Positions 25,398-33,994 of a stretch of DNA of 64,000 nt are shown in pieces. The position numbers and the translations under genes are program-made. How positions within the stretch are numbered: the first letter of the stretch is position 1; every line of letters begins with the position of its first letter. Under the pieces are notes generated by a model. It saw only the letters and a program-made list of their open reading frames with translations, searched no databases and was not told the origin of the DNA. The stretch covers positions 1 through 64,000 of the forward strand of contig JAFZBQ010000002.1 of assembly GCA_017561665.1 (NCBI GenBank), read 5' to 3'. The stretch comes from Bacteroidales bacterium (GTDB lineage Bacteria; Bacteroidota; Bacteroidia; Bacteroidales; UBA932).

Positions 25398-27581
25398 TTA
25401 GAGCGCAGCGAGTATTTCGCGGTACTTGACCAGGGGCCAGAAATCGTCGTCCACAATCATCTCCAGATCGTCTATGCACTTGCGCAGCGATATCATATTG
25501 GGGCTGACCTCCTGCTCGTAGCGAAGCGCCCGCTCCGGGATGGACTCTATCTTGTTCAGCCTCCGGCGGATGTCGGTCATGGCCACCGCCGCCTCGTTTA
25601 TCTTGTTGGTGAGGGCGGCGATTTCCGCCAGGGTCTCTATCTCCTTGGCGGCGTATTCATCGACCTTGTCGGGGAATATCTCCTTGATGCCCCGCACGTT
25701 GTCTATCAGCAGGTTCTGATACTTGATGGCGGTGGGGATGATGTGGTTGCTGGCCATATCCACTATCACGCGGCTCTCTATCTGGATCTTCTTCAAGAGC
25801 GTCTCGGTCTTGATTTCATAGCGCGCCTCCAACTCGGCCTTGTTCAGCACTTTATGGGAGTTGAACAACGCCACGCTCTCCGGCGTCAAATACTCCTTGA
25901 AGGCCTCGGCGGTGACGGTATGGGCCTTGAGGCCGCGCTTTGCCGCCTCCTTGAGCCACTCGGGACTGTAGCCGTTACCCTCGAAGCGGACCTTCTTGGA
26001 ATCCATTATGAACTTGCGGATTACCTTGAGAACCGCTACGTCCTTCTTCTCCCCTTTCGCCTCCAACTTGTCCACAGCCGCCTTGAACTGCTCCAGGGAG
26101 TTCGCCACGGCAGTGTTGAGCACTATCATCGGCATCGCGCAGTTGCTGCTCGAGCCCGGCGCGCGGAACTCGAAACGGTTGCCGGTGAATGCAAACGGGC
26201 TGGTGCGGTTGCGGTCGGTATTGTCAAACATTATCTCCGGAATCTTGCCGATATGCAGTTTGATGGCACTTTTGCTCTCCGGCGTCATCTTGTCGGACAT
26301 ACTCTTTTCGATGGAATTGAGCATCGCATCCATCGTGGCGCCGGTAAAGACACTGAGCACAGCCGGCGGCGCCTCGTTGCCTCCAAGGCGGTGACTGTTG
26401 CCCTGCGATGCCACGGAGGCCATTATAAGCGAGCCGTAGTCGGCTGCGGCCTTCAAAACGCATACGAAAAAGGACAGGAAGCGGATGTTGCTCTTAGGGT
26501 TCTTGCCGGGCGCCATCAGGTTTACGCCGGTGTCGGTGGCCAGACTCCAGTTGCAGTGCTTGCCGCTGCCGTTCACGCCGGCAAACGGTTTCTCGTGGAA
26601 AAGCACCTTGAGATGATGCTTGGGTGCGATTTTGCGCATCACACTCATCAGCAGCAGGTTGTGGTCCACGGCTATGTTGGCCTCCTCATATTTGGGAGCA
26701 CATTCGAACTGGTTGGGAGCCGCCTCGTTGTGGCGGGTCTTGATGGGGACACCCAGTTTGTAGGCCTCCTCTTCGAACTCCTCCATAAAGCACATCACCC
26801 TCTCCGGGATGGCGCCCCAGTAGTGGTCGTCCAGCTGCTGGTCCTTGGCGGCGGTGTGGCCCATAAGGGTCCGGCCCGTCTGCATCAGGTCGGGACGGGA
26901 GGCGTAAAGTGCCTCATCTACAAGGAAATATTCCTGTTCCCAGCCCAGGTTGGGCACCACGCGGGTGACATCCTTGTTAAACAGGCTGCAGACCTCCACG
27001 GCGGCCTTATCCACCGCGGCCATACTTCTCAGCAGCGGGGTCTTGAAATCCAGCGCCTCTCCATTATAAGATATGAAGATGCTGGGGATACAGAGCGTCT
27101 TGCCCATTATGAACGCCGGCGAACTGGGATCCCAGGCGCTGTATCCGCGCGCCTCGAAGGTGTTGCGCAGGCCGCCGCTGGGGAAGCTGCTGGCGTCGGG
27201 CTCCTGCTGAACCAGCAGGCTACCATTGAACGACTCGAACGAGTTGCCGTTCAAATCGGGCTCCAGAAAGGCGTCGTGCTTCTCTGCCGTGAGCTCGTTG
27301 AGCGGCTGGAACCAGTGGGTATAATGCGTCGCGCCACGCTCCAGCGCCCAAATCTTCATAGCCTCGGCCACCTGATCGGCGATGCTGCGGTCTATGCGGG
27401 TTCCACCGCCGATGGCGGCTTTCACCTTCTGGAAGACATCCTTGGAGAGATACTTCTCCATTTTATCCAGAGTGAAGACGTTGCAGGCGAAATAATCGGA
27501 GATTTTGCCGTCGCGGCCCTTGAAGAGAGAAGGTTCGCGGTTTGCGAGCATAGATAATGCCCTTTGTCTGACAGATTCCAT
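25398..27581 (-). CDS. glnN: Glutamine synthetase type III
   Basis: 727 residues, the size of GSIII (GlnN) rather than the ~450 of GSI. Recognisable GSIII segments are RIDRSIADQVAEAMKIWAL, THYTHWFQPLNELTAEKHD, NLGWEQEYFLVDEALY, KTRHNEAAPNQFECAP, NGSGKHCNWSLATDTG and RNRTSPFAFTGNRFEFRAPG. It makes glutamine from glutamate, ammonia and ATP as a dodecamer and is the typical ammonium-assimilation enzyme of Bacteroides. A GSIII-style -7/-33 promoter with a palindrome over the -33 box lies at 27604-27647. It is monocistronic. Confidence 0.97.
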   Translation of the reverse strand: MESVRQRALSMLANREPSLFKGRDGKISDYFACNVFTLDKMEKYLSKDVFQKVKAAIGGGTRIDRSIADQVAEAMKIWALERGATHYTHWFQPLNELTAEKHDAFLEPDLNGNSFESFNGSLLVQQEPDASSFPSGGLRNTFEARGYSAWDPSSPAFIMGKTLCIPSIFISYNGEALDFKTPLLRSMAAVDKAAVEVCSLFNKDVTRVVPNLGWEQEYFLVDEALYASRPDLMQTGRTLMGHTAAKDQQLDDHYWGAIPERVMCFMEEFEEEAYKLGVPIKTRHNEAAPNQFECAPKYEEANIAVDHNLLLMSVMRKIAPKHHLKVLFHEKPFAGVNGSGKHCNWSLATDTGVNLMAPGKNPKSNIRFLSFFVCVLKAAADYGSLIMASVASQGNSHRLGGNEAPPAVLSVFTGATMDAMLNSIEKSMSDKMTPESKSAIKLHIGKIPEIMFDNTDRNRTSPFAFTGNRFEFRAPGSSSNCAMPMIVLNTAVANSLEQFKAAVDKLEAKGEKKDVAVLKVIRKFIMDSKKVRFEGNGYSPEWLKEAAKRGLKAHTVTAEAFKEYLTPESVALFNSHKVLNKAELEARYEIKTETLLKKIQIESRVIVDMASNHIIPTAIKYQNLLIDNVRGIKEIFPDKVDEYAAKEIETLAEIAALTNKINEAAVAMTDIRRRLNKIESIPERALRYEQEVSPNMISLRKCIDDLEMIVDDDFWPLVKYREILAAL

Positions 27582-27603
27582 CGTTTTTGAGGGTTGTTTG
27601 CCG

Positions 27604-27647
27604 CAAAAATATTAAATTTTCTTGAAGTACCCCAAAATTTTAGGGGT
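27604..27647 (-). promoter_or_regulatory. glnN promoter with palindromic operator-like element
   Basis: On the minus strand TATTTTTG (27611-27604) is a -7 match and TTTG (27636-27633) a -33 match with a 21-bp spacer. The -33 box lies inside an imperfect palindrome, ACCCC AAAATTTT A GGGGT, at 27629-27647. A second half-site, AGTACCCC, occurs about 45 bp further upstream. This suggests control by a nitrogen-responsive regulator (inference). Confidence 0.6.
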
Positions 27648-27699
27648 GGTTGGCAAAAATTTGCATAATTTTGAGAGAGTACCCCTGATTTTTACAGAT

Positions 27700-27729
27700 T
27701 TTGCAATTAACAAATAATTCGTACTTTTG
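27700..27729 (+). promoter_or_regulatory. tRNA-Ala promoter
   Basis: TTTG (27700-27703) and TACTTTTG (27722-27729) with an 18-bp spacer fit the Bacteroidota -33/-7 pattern. The tRNA starts 10 bp downstream. Confidence 0.75.
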
Positions 27730-27738
27730 CGTCGGAAT

Positions 27739-27811
27739 GGGGCATTAGCTCAGTTGGCAGAGCGTTTGAATGGCATTCAAAAGGTCAGGGGTCCGACTCC
27801 CCTATGCTCCA
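27739..27811 (+). tRNA. tRNA-Ala (anticodon GGC)
   Basis: 73 nt with a full cloverleaf. The acceptor is GGGGCAT/ATGCTCC, the D-arm GCTC...GAGC, the anticodon arm TTTGA-ATGGCAT-TCAAA with GGC at 34-36, the variable loop AGGTC, the T-arm GGGG...CCCC and the discriminator A. CCA is not encoded. It reads GCC/GCT codons. Confidence 0.95.
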
Positions 27812-27817
27812 CAGGAG

Positions 27818-27848
27818 TCCCTTCCAGAGCAATCTGGAAGGGATTTTT
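27818..27848 (+). terminator. tRNA-Ala terminator, overlapping the ccsA stop
   Basis: An 11-bp stem (TCCCTTCCAGA / TCTGGAAGGGA) with loop GCAA is followed by TTTTT. The converging ccsA gene ends at 27847, inside the T-run. Confidence 0.85.
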
Positions 27849-28659
27849 AGTATGTATGAATGGAAGTGCCCTGGGCGGCGGGGAGGTAGTTGATGCCCCA
27901 CCAGCACATCTGCAGGCAGACGAAGGCGATGAGCAGCACGGCGCACGCCATCTGCCAGTCGCGAGGGCGCGCTTTGCGAAAATGGATGTAAACCAGGTAG
28001 CAGAGCCAGGTTGCGGCGGCCCAGGTCTCCTTGGGGTCCCAGCTCCAGTAGTCGCCCCAAGCCATCTTGGCCCAGAGCGCCCCGAACAGCATCCCTATAG
28101 TGAGGAACGCCAGCCCGACATACACCAGATTGTCGGCGATGTTCATCTCCCGTCGCACGCTCTCGAACGCGCCGTCCGTCATTCCCGGCTTGACCGGGAA
28201 TCTTTTGACAACCAGCAGGTAAAGCGCAATCAGAGTGGCGGCACCCAGCAGCGCGTAAGAGAACATATACACTATCACGTGCGGGGCAAACCAGGGACTC
28301 TGCAGCGCCGGCATCAAGGTTTTGGAATGAATCTCCGGCTTAAAAATATTGATGAGGATGAAGACCGCGGCCAGCAGCGTAGAGAAACTCAGAATCCACT
28401 TGTAGCGCCAGCGGCTGTATACGATGATGCCCGCCACGGGGAGAAAAAAGGCGTACCAGAGGCGCGTCTCGCCCATTGTCCGCAGCGGCGGACGCTCCAG
28501 CGAAATCCACATTCCCAGAATGAAGGCAAAGAATACGGCGATACCCGCAAGGGTAAATATCCAGGTCAGGCAGCGGCGCCCCTTCCAGGCGAGAACCGCA
28601 CCCAGAATCCACAGTACCAGCGCAGGCAGAGCAAACCATATAAACAGGCTCCACGTCAT
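27847..28659 (-). CDS. ccsA: Cytochrome c biogenesis protein CcsA/ResC
   Basis: 270 residues, polytopic. The haem-handling tryptophan motif WGDYWSWDPKETWA is intact, with flanking His residues typical of CcsA in the system II cytochrome c maturation machinery. It overlaps resB by 4 bp (start 28659, resB stop 28656), so the pair is an operon. A loop between membrane segments carries the short stretch RFPVKPGMTDGAF, which is the translation of a dispersed GTCATTCCCGGC palindrome (28177-28201), absent from ordinary family members as far as I know. Confidence 0.9.
   Translation of the reverse strand: MTWSLFIWFALPALVLWILGAVLAWKGRRCLTWIFTLAGIAVFFAFILGMWISLERPPLRTMGETRLWYAFFLPVAGIIVYSRWRYKWILSFSTLLAAVFILINIFKPEIHSKTLMPALQSPWFAPHVIVYMFSYALLGAATLIALYLLVVKRFPVKPGMTDGAFESVRREMNIADNLVYVGLAFLTIGMLFGALWAKMAWGDYWSWDPKETWAAATWLCYLVYIHFRKARPRDWQMACAVLLIAFVCLQMCWWGINYLPAAQGTSIHTY
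28177..28201. repeat. In-frame GTCATTCCCGGC palindrome within ccsA
   Basis: A 25-bp element, left arm ATTCCCGG and right arm CCGGGAAT around CTTGA. It belongs to the dispersed family at 18.4, 51 and 61 kb and is read through as part of the CcsA protein. Confidence 0.75.
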
Positions 28660-29636
28660 ACCGCCTCCCTCCTATCGTTTTGGGCGCGGCCGGAACCCTC
28701 ATCAGACTCTTCCCGCAACGGCTTTGGTGCCATAAAGAACATCAGGCAGATCGCCCCCGCCAGCATCATAAAGATGCCCGCGTACACTGCCCACAGCCAC
28801 GGATCGCGCACCAACTCCAGCACGCTGTACCGGCCAGACGCGGCGTCGTAATCGTGCTGATATATCTTCCAGCCGCGATACCGCAGCGGCTTGTTGACCT
28901 CGACAGTACCGGAGATGCCACTGCCAGCAGAAACCTCAGCCCCGCGCTGCGCCACCGTCACCTCAGAAGCAAACCTCCGCGGCGAACCGTCGGAATAACT
29001 CTCCATAATGAACTTGTGCAGCGTCACGTCAAAGTCCAGCTCGACAAGCGCCCCGGAGCCGTCCACCGCCCGCCACTCGGGCGTATCGGGGAAAGCCATC
29101 AGCTTCAAATCCTGCTTGTCGGGTGCACCCAGAGCCGCGGCGGCCACCGCCACAAACAGCCCGAGGTGATTCAAAACGAAAGGAATCTCTCGCACGCGCC
29201 ACCTCGAAAGGTGGTTAAGCGCGGCCAGCCCGGCTATCAGCACGACCCATCCCCAGGCCAGCACGAACGGCCAGAAACGGAGCATCCGCCCCAGCCAAGG
29301 CATTGTCGCCGAAGTCCCTGGATGCACCACCGCACTCTCCTGCGTCACCAGCCCCATAATCAGCGTCAGCACCAGTGCAAAAACCAGCGCCGGCACCCCC
29401 GCGCCGTTGTGCATCATCCACTCGAAAAACCGCACCCGGCGGCGCAGAAACCAAATATCGAGAATGATTACCAGCCAAGCCAGCAGCAGAAATAGATTCA
29501 CCGGCCAGGCCAGCACAGCCCACCGGACCTCGCCCACAACCGCCTGAAGCACAAGCCCAAGCAAAAGAAGGCCGCCCGCAAAAAGGAAGCCCTCCTTCAT
29601 TCCCAAAGGCCGGGAACTGCCGGTCCGGGTGTCCAT
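28656..29636 (-). CDS. resB: Cytochrome c biogenesis protein ResB
   Basis: 326 residues. There are three N-terminal membrane segments (FLFAGGLLLLGLVLQAVV, LFLLLAWLVIILDIWF, WPFVLAWGWVVLIAGLAAL), a large periplasmic domain with LDFDVTLHKFIMESYSDG and VNKPLRYRGWKIYQHDYD, and a C-terminal helix (WAVYAGIFMMLAGAICLMFF). The YRGWKIYQ segment is characteristic of ResB, which with CcsA delivers and ligates haem to apocytochromes c. It overlaps ccsA by 4 bp and starts 3 bp after the thrA stop. Confidence 0.88.
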   Translation of the reverse strand: MDTRTGSSRPLGMKEGFLFAGGLLLLGLVLQAVVGEVRWAVLAWPVNLFLLLAWLVIILDIWFLRRRVRFFEWMMHNGAGVPALVFALVLTLIMGLVTQESAVVHPGTSATMPWLGRMLRFWPFVLAWGWVVLIAGLAALNHLSRWRVREIPFVLNHLGLFVAVAAAALGAPDKQDLKLMAFPDTPEWRAVDGSGALVELDFDVTLHKFIMESYSDGSPRRFASEVTVAQRGAEVSAGSGISGTVEVNKPLRYRGWKIYQHDYDAASGRYSVLELVRDPWLWAVYAGIFMMLAGAICLMFFMAPKPLREESDEGSGRAQNDRREAV

Positions 29637-29639
29637 AAA

Positions 29640-32066
29640 TTACACGTTGGCAATGCTGATGATGTCAGCAAAGACACCCGCGGCGGTAACGTCGGCGCCG
29701 GCGCCGTAGCCCTGGATCAGCATCGGATGGTTGTGATAACGCTCTGTTGTGAGCAGCACGATATTGTTGGAGCCGTCCAGAACATACAGGGAATCAAGCG
29801 AATCCACGGTGCGGAGCCCCACGGACAGTTTGCCGCCGTCCATCGTGGCCACAAAACGCCAGCGCTTGTGGTCGGCCTCCAGCTGCTGCCTGCGCGCCTC
29901 AAAGTCGGCGTCCAAACTGGGCAGCTTTTTCCAGAAATCTTCCAGCGAGCAGTTGAAGAACTCGCGCGGAATAAACAAATTGGCCTCAACGTCCTCCTGA
30001 TTGACCTCGTAACCCGCTTCACGGGAAAGGATTACAATCTTGCGGATAACGTCCTTGCCAGAAAGATCGATTCGCGGATCGGGCTCGGAGAAGCCCTGCT
30101 CCTTGGCCATCCGCACCGTCTCGCTGAACGGCACATCGGCACTCAAAGTATTAAAAATGAAGTTCAAAGTTCCGGACAGAACCGCCTCTATCTTCTGAAT
30201 GCGGTCGCCGCTCTTGCGCAGGCTGCCTATAGTATTGATAATGGGCAAGCCGGCGCCGACGTTGGCCTCGAACAGATACTTGACGCCGTGATTGCGGGCC
30301 GTCTCTTTCAGGCGATGATAAATCTCATAATCGGAAGAAGCGGCAATCTTGTTGGCGGCAACCACGTTGACGCCGTGGGCAAAGAAATCATCGTAAAGCG
30401 CTGCTATCTCGGCACTTGCAGTACAGTCGACAAACACGCTGTTGAAGATATTCATGCCGATCACCTCCTCTTTCAGGCGGGCGGGCGTAATCTCCAATCC
30501 CTCTTCCAGCGCCTCACGCCAGCCATCCAGACAGATGCCGTTCCGGTCAAAAATACCCCGGGTGCTGCGGGCGATTCCCACTATATTTATCTTCAGATTG
30601 TTCTCGTTCATCAGCTTTTCGCGCTGCATCGCGATCTGCTCTATCAGCTGTCCGCCGACGGTGCCGATGCCGCATACGAAAAGGTTAAGCTCCTGGAACT
30701 CAGAGAGGAAGAAGCCGTCGTGGATAACGTTCAGCGACTTGCGCAAATACTTGTGCTCTACCACAAAGGAAATGTTGCTCTCCGAAGCTCCCTGAGCGCA
30801 GGCGATGATGCTGATGCCGTTGCGGCCCAGAGTGCTGAACAGTTTGCCGGCGATACCGCAGTGGTGCTTCATGTTCTCGCCCACGATAGCCACCGCAGCA
30901 AGTTCGTCTTCCCGCTTGATGGGATGTATAGCGCCGCTGGTAATTGCCGGCGCAAAAGTCTCGGAAAGCACCTTGCAGGCCAACTCGGCGTCGGCGCTGC
31001 TCACACCAATGGAAATGCCCGTCTCGGAGGCCGACTGGCTCACCAGGAACACGCTTATATTGTTGTCTGCCAGCGCAGTAAAGATGTGCCTATCCACACC
31101 CACAATGCCCACCATAGAGGTGGCGGAAAGGGTAATCAGGCTGATATTATCTATAGAAGAAATACCCTTGATGATGCGGTCGCTGTGGTGCAGCTTGTCG
31201 GGCGTATGGATCAGGGTGCCCGGCGCCGACGGGTTGAAAGTATTCTTTACCAGAATCGGTATCTGCTTGATACATACCGGATAAACTGTCGGCGGATAAA
31301 TCACCTTTGCACCGAAATTGCACAGCTCTGTGGCCTCTTCGTAGGTCAGTTCGTCAATGACATAGCTGGTGCGGATGATGCGCGGGTCGGCGGTCATGAA
31401 GCCGTCCACGTCGGTCCAGATTTCCAGCACGGAGGCGTCCAGCGCCGCCGCCAGGATACTTGCGGTGTAATCGCTTCCGCCACGGCCCAGGGTCGAGATG
31501 TCGCCGCTCATATCACGGGCGATGAAACCCGGAACAATAGCCACCGGACTGCCGGCGCCATAACCTTTGAAACGCTCGCGGATCAGGCGGTTGGTCTCCT
31601 TGAAATTGACCTGCCCGCCCTCGGTACGGATGAAGTCCAACGAATTGTACTGCTGGCCGTTAACCGCCTCGGCAACTATCAGGGAAGACATCCTCTCGCC
31701 AAAGCTCAATATCTGGTCGCGGATGGTATCGGGGATTACCTTCAGCAGGAATACGCCGCGGCAGATGCCTTCCAGTTCGTCCAGAAGTGCATTGATTTCC
31801 GCTTTCAATTTGTCAGCCCTGGCCTTGCCGGAGACCAGTGCATCACAGGCCTCAAGATGGCGCGTGCGCAGCGACTGCAGATGCTCCTTATAAGTAATAT
31901 CGGCCGCAGAGGCCAGCGCAGATGTCTTCACCAATTCGTCGGTAACGCCGCCAAGAGCCGACACGACGATTACAGATACGTCGTCCAGCTTTTCTACGAT
32001 AGACTTGACTTTGAGTATGTTTTCTGCCGTTGCGACGCTGCTGCCGCCAAATTTTAAAACCTTCAT
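29640..32066 (-). CDS. thrA: Bifunctional aspartokinase I / homoserine dehydrogenase I
   Basis: 808 residues. The kinase begins with MKVLKFGGSSVATAENI and has GRGGSDYTAS. Two ACT-like regulatory segments follow near residues 310-460 (SMVGIVGVDRHIFTALADNN, AAVAIVGENMKHHCGIAG). The homoserine dehydrogenase starts at LNLFVCGIGTVGGQLIEQI and has the catalytic-region motifs VGAGLPIINTI, LSGTLNFIFN and SEPDPRIDLSGKDVIRKI. It provides two steps of threonine/methionine synthesis and is usually feedback inhibited by threonine. The promoter is at 32087-32118. Confidence 0.97.
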   Translation of the reverse strand: MKVLKFGGSSVATAENILKVKSIVEKLDDVSVIVVSALGGVTDELVKTSALASAADITYKEHLQSLRTRHLEACDALVSGKARADKLKAEINALLDELEGICRGVFLLKVIPDTIRDQILSFGERMSSLIVAEAVNGQQYNSLDFIRTEGGQVNFKETNRLIRERFKGYGAGSPVAIVPGFIARDMSGDISTLGRGGSDYTASILAAALDASVLEIWTDVDGFMTADPRIIRTSYVIDELTYEEATELCNFGAKVIYPPTVYPVCIKQIPILVKNTFNPSAPGTLIHTPDKLHHSDRIIKGISSIDNISLITLSATSMVGIVGVDRHIFTALADNNISVFLVSQSASETGISIGVSSADAELACKVLSETFAPAITSGAIHPIKREDELAAVAIVGENMKHHCGIAGKLFSTLGRNGISIIACAQGASESNISFVVEHKYLRKSLNVIHDGFFLSEFQELNLFVCGIGTVGGQLIEQIAMQREKLMNENNLKINIVGIARSTRGIFDRNGICLDGWREALEEGLEITPARLKEEVIGMNIFNSVFVDCTASAEIAALYDDFFAHGVNVVAANKIAASSDYEIYHRLKETARNHGVKYLFEANVGAGLPIINTIGSLRKSGDRIQKIEAVLSGTLNFIFNTLSADVPFSETVRMAKEQGFSEPDPRIDLSGKDVIRKIVILSREAGYEVNQEDVEANLFIPREFFNCSLEDFWKKLPSLDADFEARRQQLEADHKRWRFVATMDGGKLSVGLRTVDSLDSLYVLDGSNNIVLLTTERYHNHPMLIQGYGAGADVTAAGVFADIISIANV

Positions 32067-32086
32067 CCTTTCAAATTATAAGCCCC

Positions 32087-32118
32087 CAAAGATAAGGAGC
32101 ATAATTGGAAGTATCAAA
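32087..32118 (-). promoter_or_regulatory. thrA promoter (-33/-7)
   Basis: The minus strand carries TTTG (32118-32115) and TATCTTTG (32094-32087) with a 20-bp spacer, 21 bp before the thrA ATG. The -33 box overlaps the GNAT stop region. Confidence 0.75.
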
Positions 32119-32542
32119 TTGAAAGGATATAGACGTTGGTTTCTTTCTGTTTGAAGCCCAGCGAGCGGTATAGGGCGTTGGCGGCCACGCGGTGTGGACG
32201 GGACGTTAGATGGATGTCGACCGGAGCCAACTCGGCACGCGCGTATGATATGATATGGTCCAGCAGCGCCCGGCCAAGGTGCTGACCGCGGAAGGCAGAA
32301 CCTACCACGACATCCTCTACAGAGGCCTTCAGGCCTGTAGGCGAGGCGAAAACGCAGAGCGATGCGCAGCCGGCCATTCGGCCGCCATCATCCACGGCTG
32401 CAAACAGATGCGTGGTCGTCGAGGCGACCGTGGCGGAAAGCATCTCCGGCGTCACCTCAATATCAGGATCCAACTCCTTCATCAGACCCAGCAGATCGGC
32501 CGACTGGGCTCTGTTCAAAGTATGCAATTCCACTATCTTCAT
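32114..32542 (-). CDS. GNAT-family N-acetyltransferase
   Basis: 142 residues, a typical single GNAT domain. The acetyl-CoA-binding motif A is VEDVVVGSAFRGQHLGRALL (Gln/Gly-x-x-Gly/Ala pattern), and motif B is NALYRSLGFKQKETNVY. The substrate is not evident. It is divergent from the MFS gene. A TACATTTG on this strand (32554-32547) lies only 5 bp before the ATG, implying a very short or absent leader. Confidence 0.85.
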   Translation of the reverse strand: MKIVELHTLNRAQSADLLGLMKELDPDIEVTPEMLSATVASTTTHLFAAVDDGGRMAGCASLCVFASPTGLKASVEDVVVGSAFRGQHLGRALLDHIISYARAELAPVDIHLTSRPHRVAANALYRSLGFKQKETNVYILSI

Positions 32543-32546
32543 ACGA

Positions 32547-32575
32547 CAAATGTAAGCATATTTTGTTTATCTTTG
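32547..32575. promoter_or_regulatory. Divergent -7 elements for the GNAT and MFS genes
   Basis: TACATTTG on the minus strand (32554-32547) serves the GNAT gene. TATCTTTG on the plus strand (32568-32575) serves the transporter, 40 bp before its ATG at 32615. -33 boxes are not clear. Confidence 0.5.
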
Positions 32576-32614
32576 GGGTTCGAATCGCCAACAAGGCGCA
32601 ATTCAACTCCACGT

Positions 32615-33898
32615 ATGCAGAATACCTACCCAAGCACGCAGCAAAAGCCCTCCACATATGCCTGGCTGGTCGTTGCTTTCCTCTTTATTGCCGCCGCACT
32701 CAACCAGTTGGACAGGTCGATGGTGGCCACGATGCGACTCTCTATCCGCGCCGCCATCCCGATGACCGACGCCCAGTTCGGACTCCTGTCATCCGCCCTT
32801 CTCTGGGCCTACGGCTTCACCAACCCCATCGCCGGCTATCTGGCCGACAAGTTCAGCCGCACCAAGGTCATCATCCTCAGCCTGCTTTCGTGGTCGGTTA
32901 TAACCCTGCTGACATCGCGCGTGGTCAACTACCAGCAGCTGCTGGCCTGCCGCATTGCGCTGGGTATCAGCGAAGCGTGCTACCTCCCTGCAGCACTGGC
33001 ACTTATAATGGATTATCATAAAGGACGGACGCAGTCCCGCGCCACCGGCTTCCATCAGTCGGGCCTCGTGCTGGGCGCCAGCCTGGGCTTCCTGGGCTCG
33101 CTGCTGGCCACCACCCACAACGACTGGAGCTACGCCTTCGTAATCTGCGGTATTATCGGCATCGCCTACACCATCTTCTGCTTCTTTGCACTGAAAGAGG
33201 CGCCTAAGGAACCTAAAGCCGAACTGGCAGAAGCCGCCGTCAAAGCCGTCGAGAAGGAAGAAAAAGTATCTTTCTGGCACGCCTTCAAGCACCTTTTCAC
33301 TAACCCCGCATTCATATATCTTTCGATATTCTGGGGCATCGTCGGCATCCTGGCCAACGTAGAAGGCAGCTGGCTGCCGACCTATTATCAGGAGGCATTC
33401 AACCTGCCGGAAACCAAGGCGGGCATGCTAGCCACCCTGTTCCTGAATCCCTGGCAGATAATCGGATTGCTCTTTGGAGGCTGGCTGGCTGACCGCTGGA
33501 GCAAGACCAATAAATACGCCCGCATCAACATCCCCATCATCGGCATCTGCATCGCCGCCCCCGCCGCCTTCTTTGCCGGCTACATAATGATCCTCTGGAT
33601 CGTCGTCGGCTTTATGGTGGTCTACGGCCTGAGCCGTATGTTTGTGGATACCAACCTGATGCCGATAATCGTGGCCACCACCGACAAGCGGTACCGCGCC
33701 ACGGCCTACGGAATGATGAATATGTTCACCACCGTTATCGGCGGTCTGGGCGTGTACGTGATCGGTATCCTCCGCGACAACAGCGTGGATATGGGCCTGA
33801 TACTCCGCGTAGTATCGCTATCCGCCCTCGCCAGCGTCGTATTCCTGATACTTATTAAGAGATCAATAAAGAAGAAAGACGCCGCCGCGGGAAACTGA
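32615..33898 (+). CDS. MFS transporter (ACS/sugar-acid-like)
   Basis: The ATG at 32615 is chosen because it immediately precedes the first membrane segment and follows a -7 element; the frame open further upstream crosses the divergent GNAT gene. The product is 427 residues with about 12 membrane helices. The MFS motif between helices 2 and 3 is GYLADKFSRTKVI, and LDRSMVATMRLSIRAAIPMT near the N-terminus resembles the anion:cation symporter group that moves hexuronates, glucarate and related organic acids. It is 96 bp upstream of, and codirectional with, an eight-gene catabolic operon, so it is probably the uptake protein of that pathway (inference). Confidence 0.85.
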   Translation: MQNTYPSTQQKPSTYAWLVVAFLFIAAALNQLDRSMVATMRLSIRAAIPMTDAQFGLLSSALLWAYGFTNPIAGYLADKFSRTKVIILSLLSWSVITLLTSRVVNYQQLLACRIALGISEACYLPAALALIMDYHKGRTQSRATGFHQSGLVLGASLGFLGSLLATTHNDWSYAFVICGIIGIAYTIFCFFALKEAPKEPKAELAEAAVKAVEKEEKVSFWHAFKHLFTNPAFIYLSIFWGIVGILANVEGSWLPTYYQEAFNLPETKAGMLATLFLNPWQIIGLLFGGWLADRWSKTNKYARINIPIIGICIAAPAAFFAGYIMILWIVVGFMVVYGLSRMFVDTNLMPIIVATTDKRYRATAYGMMNMFTTVIGGLGVYVIGILRDNSVDMGLILRVVSLSALASVVFLILIKRSIKKKDAAAGN

Positions 33899-33902
33899 TT
33901 TT

Positions 33903-33987
33903 AAACGTTTTCAAACGACTTTAAACATTTAAAAACGATTAGAAACGGGTACAAACGGATATAAACGAATAAAAACGTATAAAAACG
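33903..33987 (+). repeat. Nine-copy 10-bp-phased AAACG array in the leader of the catabolic operon
   Basis: AAACG (one copy AAACA) begins at 33903, 33913, 33923, 33933, 33943, 33953, 33963, 33973 and 33983: nine units, period exactly 10 bp, with variable 5-bp AT-rich fillers. It spans almost the whole 96-bp gap between the transporter stop and the aldolase ATG at 33995. One helical turn per unit puts every AAACG on the same DNA face. It could be a multi-site operator, intrinsically curved DNA, or an RNA-level binding array in the 5' leader. Confidence 0.9.
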
Positions 33988-33994
33988 AAAAAAT

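Noticed and set aside
25383..25408. Hairpin at the 3' end of glnN as a terminator
   Set aside because: The inverted CTGCGC...GCGCAG arms have the T-run inside the loop, not after the stem, so it is not a standard terminator.
25743..27557. 604-codon open frame antisense to glnN
   Set aside because: Same codon-bias artefact opposite an unmistakable GSIII gene.
29727..32057. 776-codon open frame antisense to thrA
   Set aside because: thrA is unambiguous on the other strand; the antisense frame has no family features.
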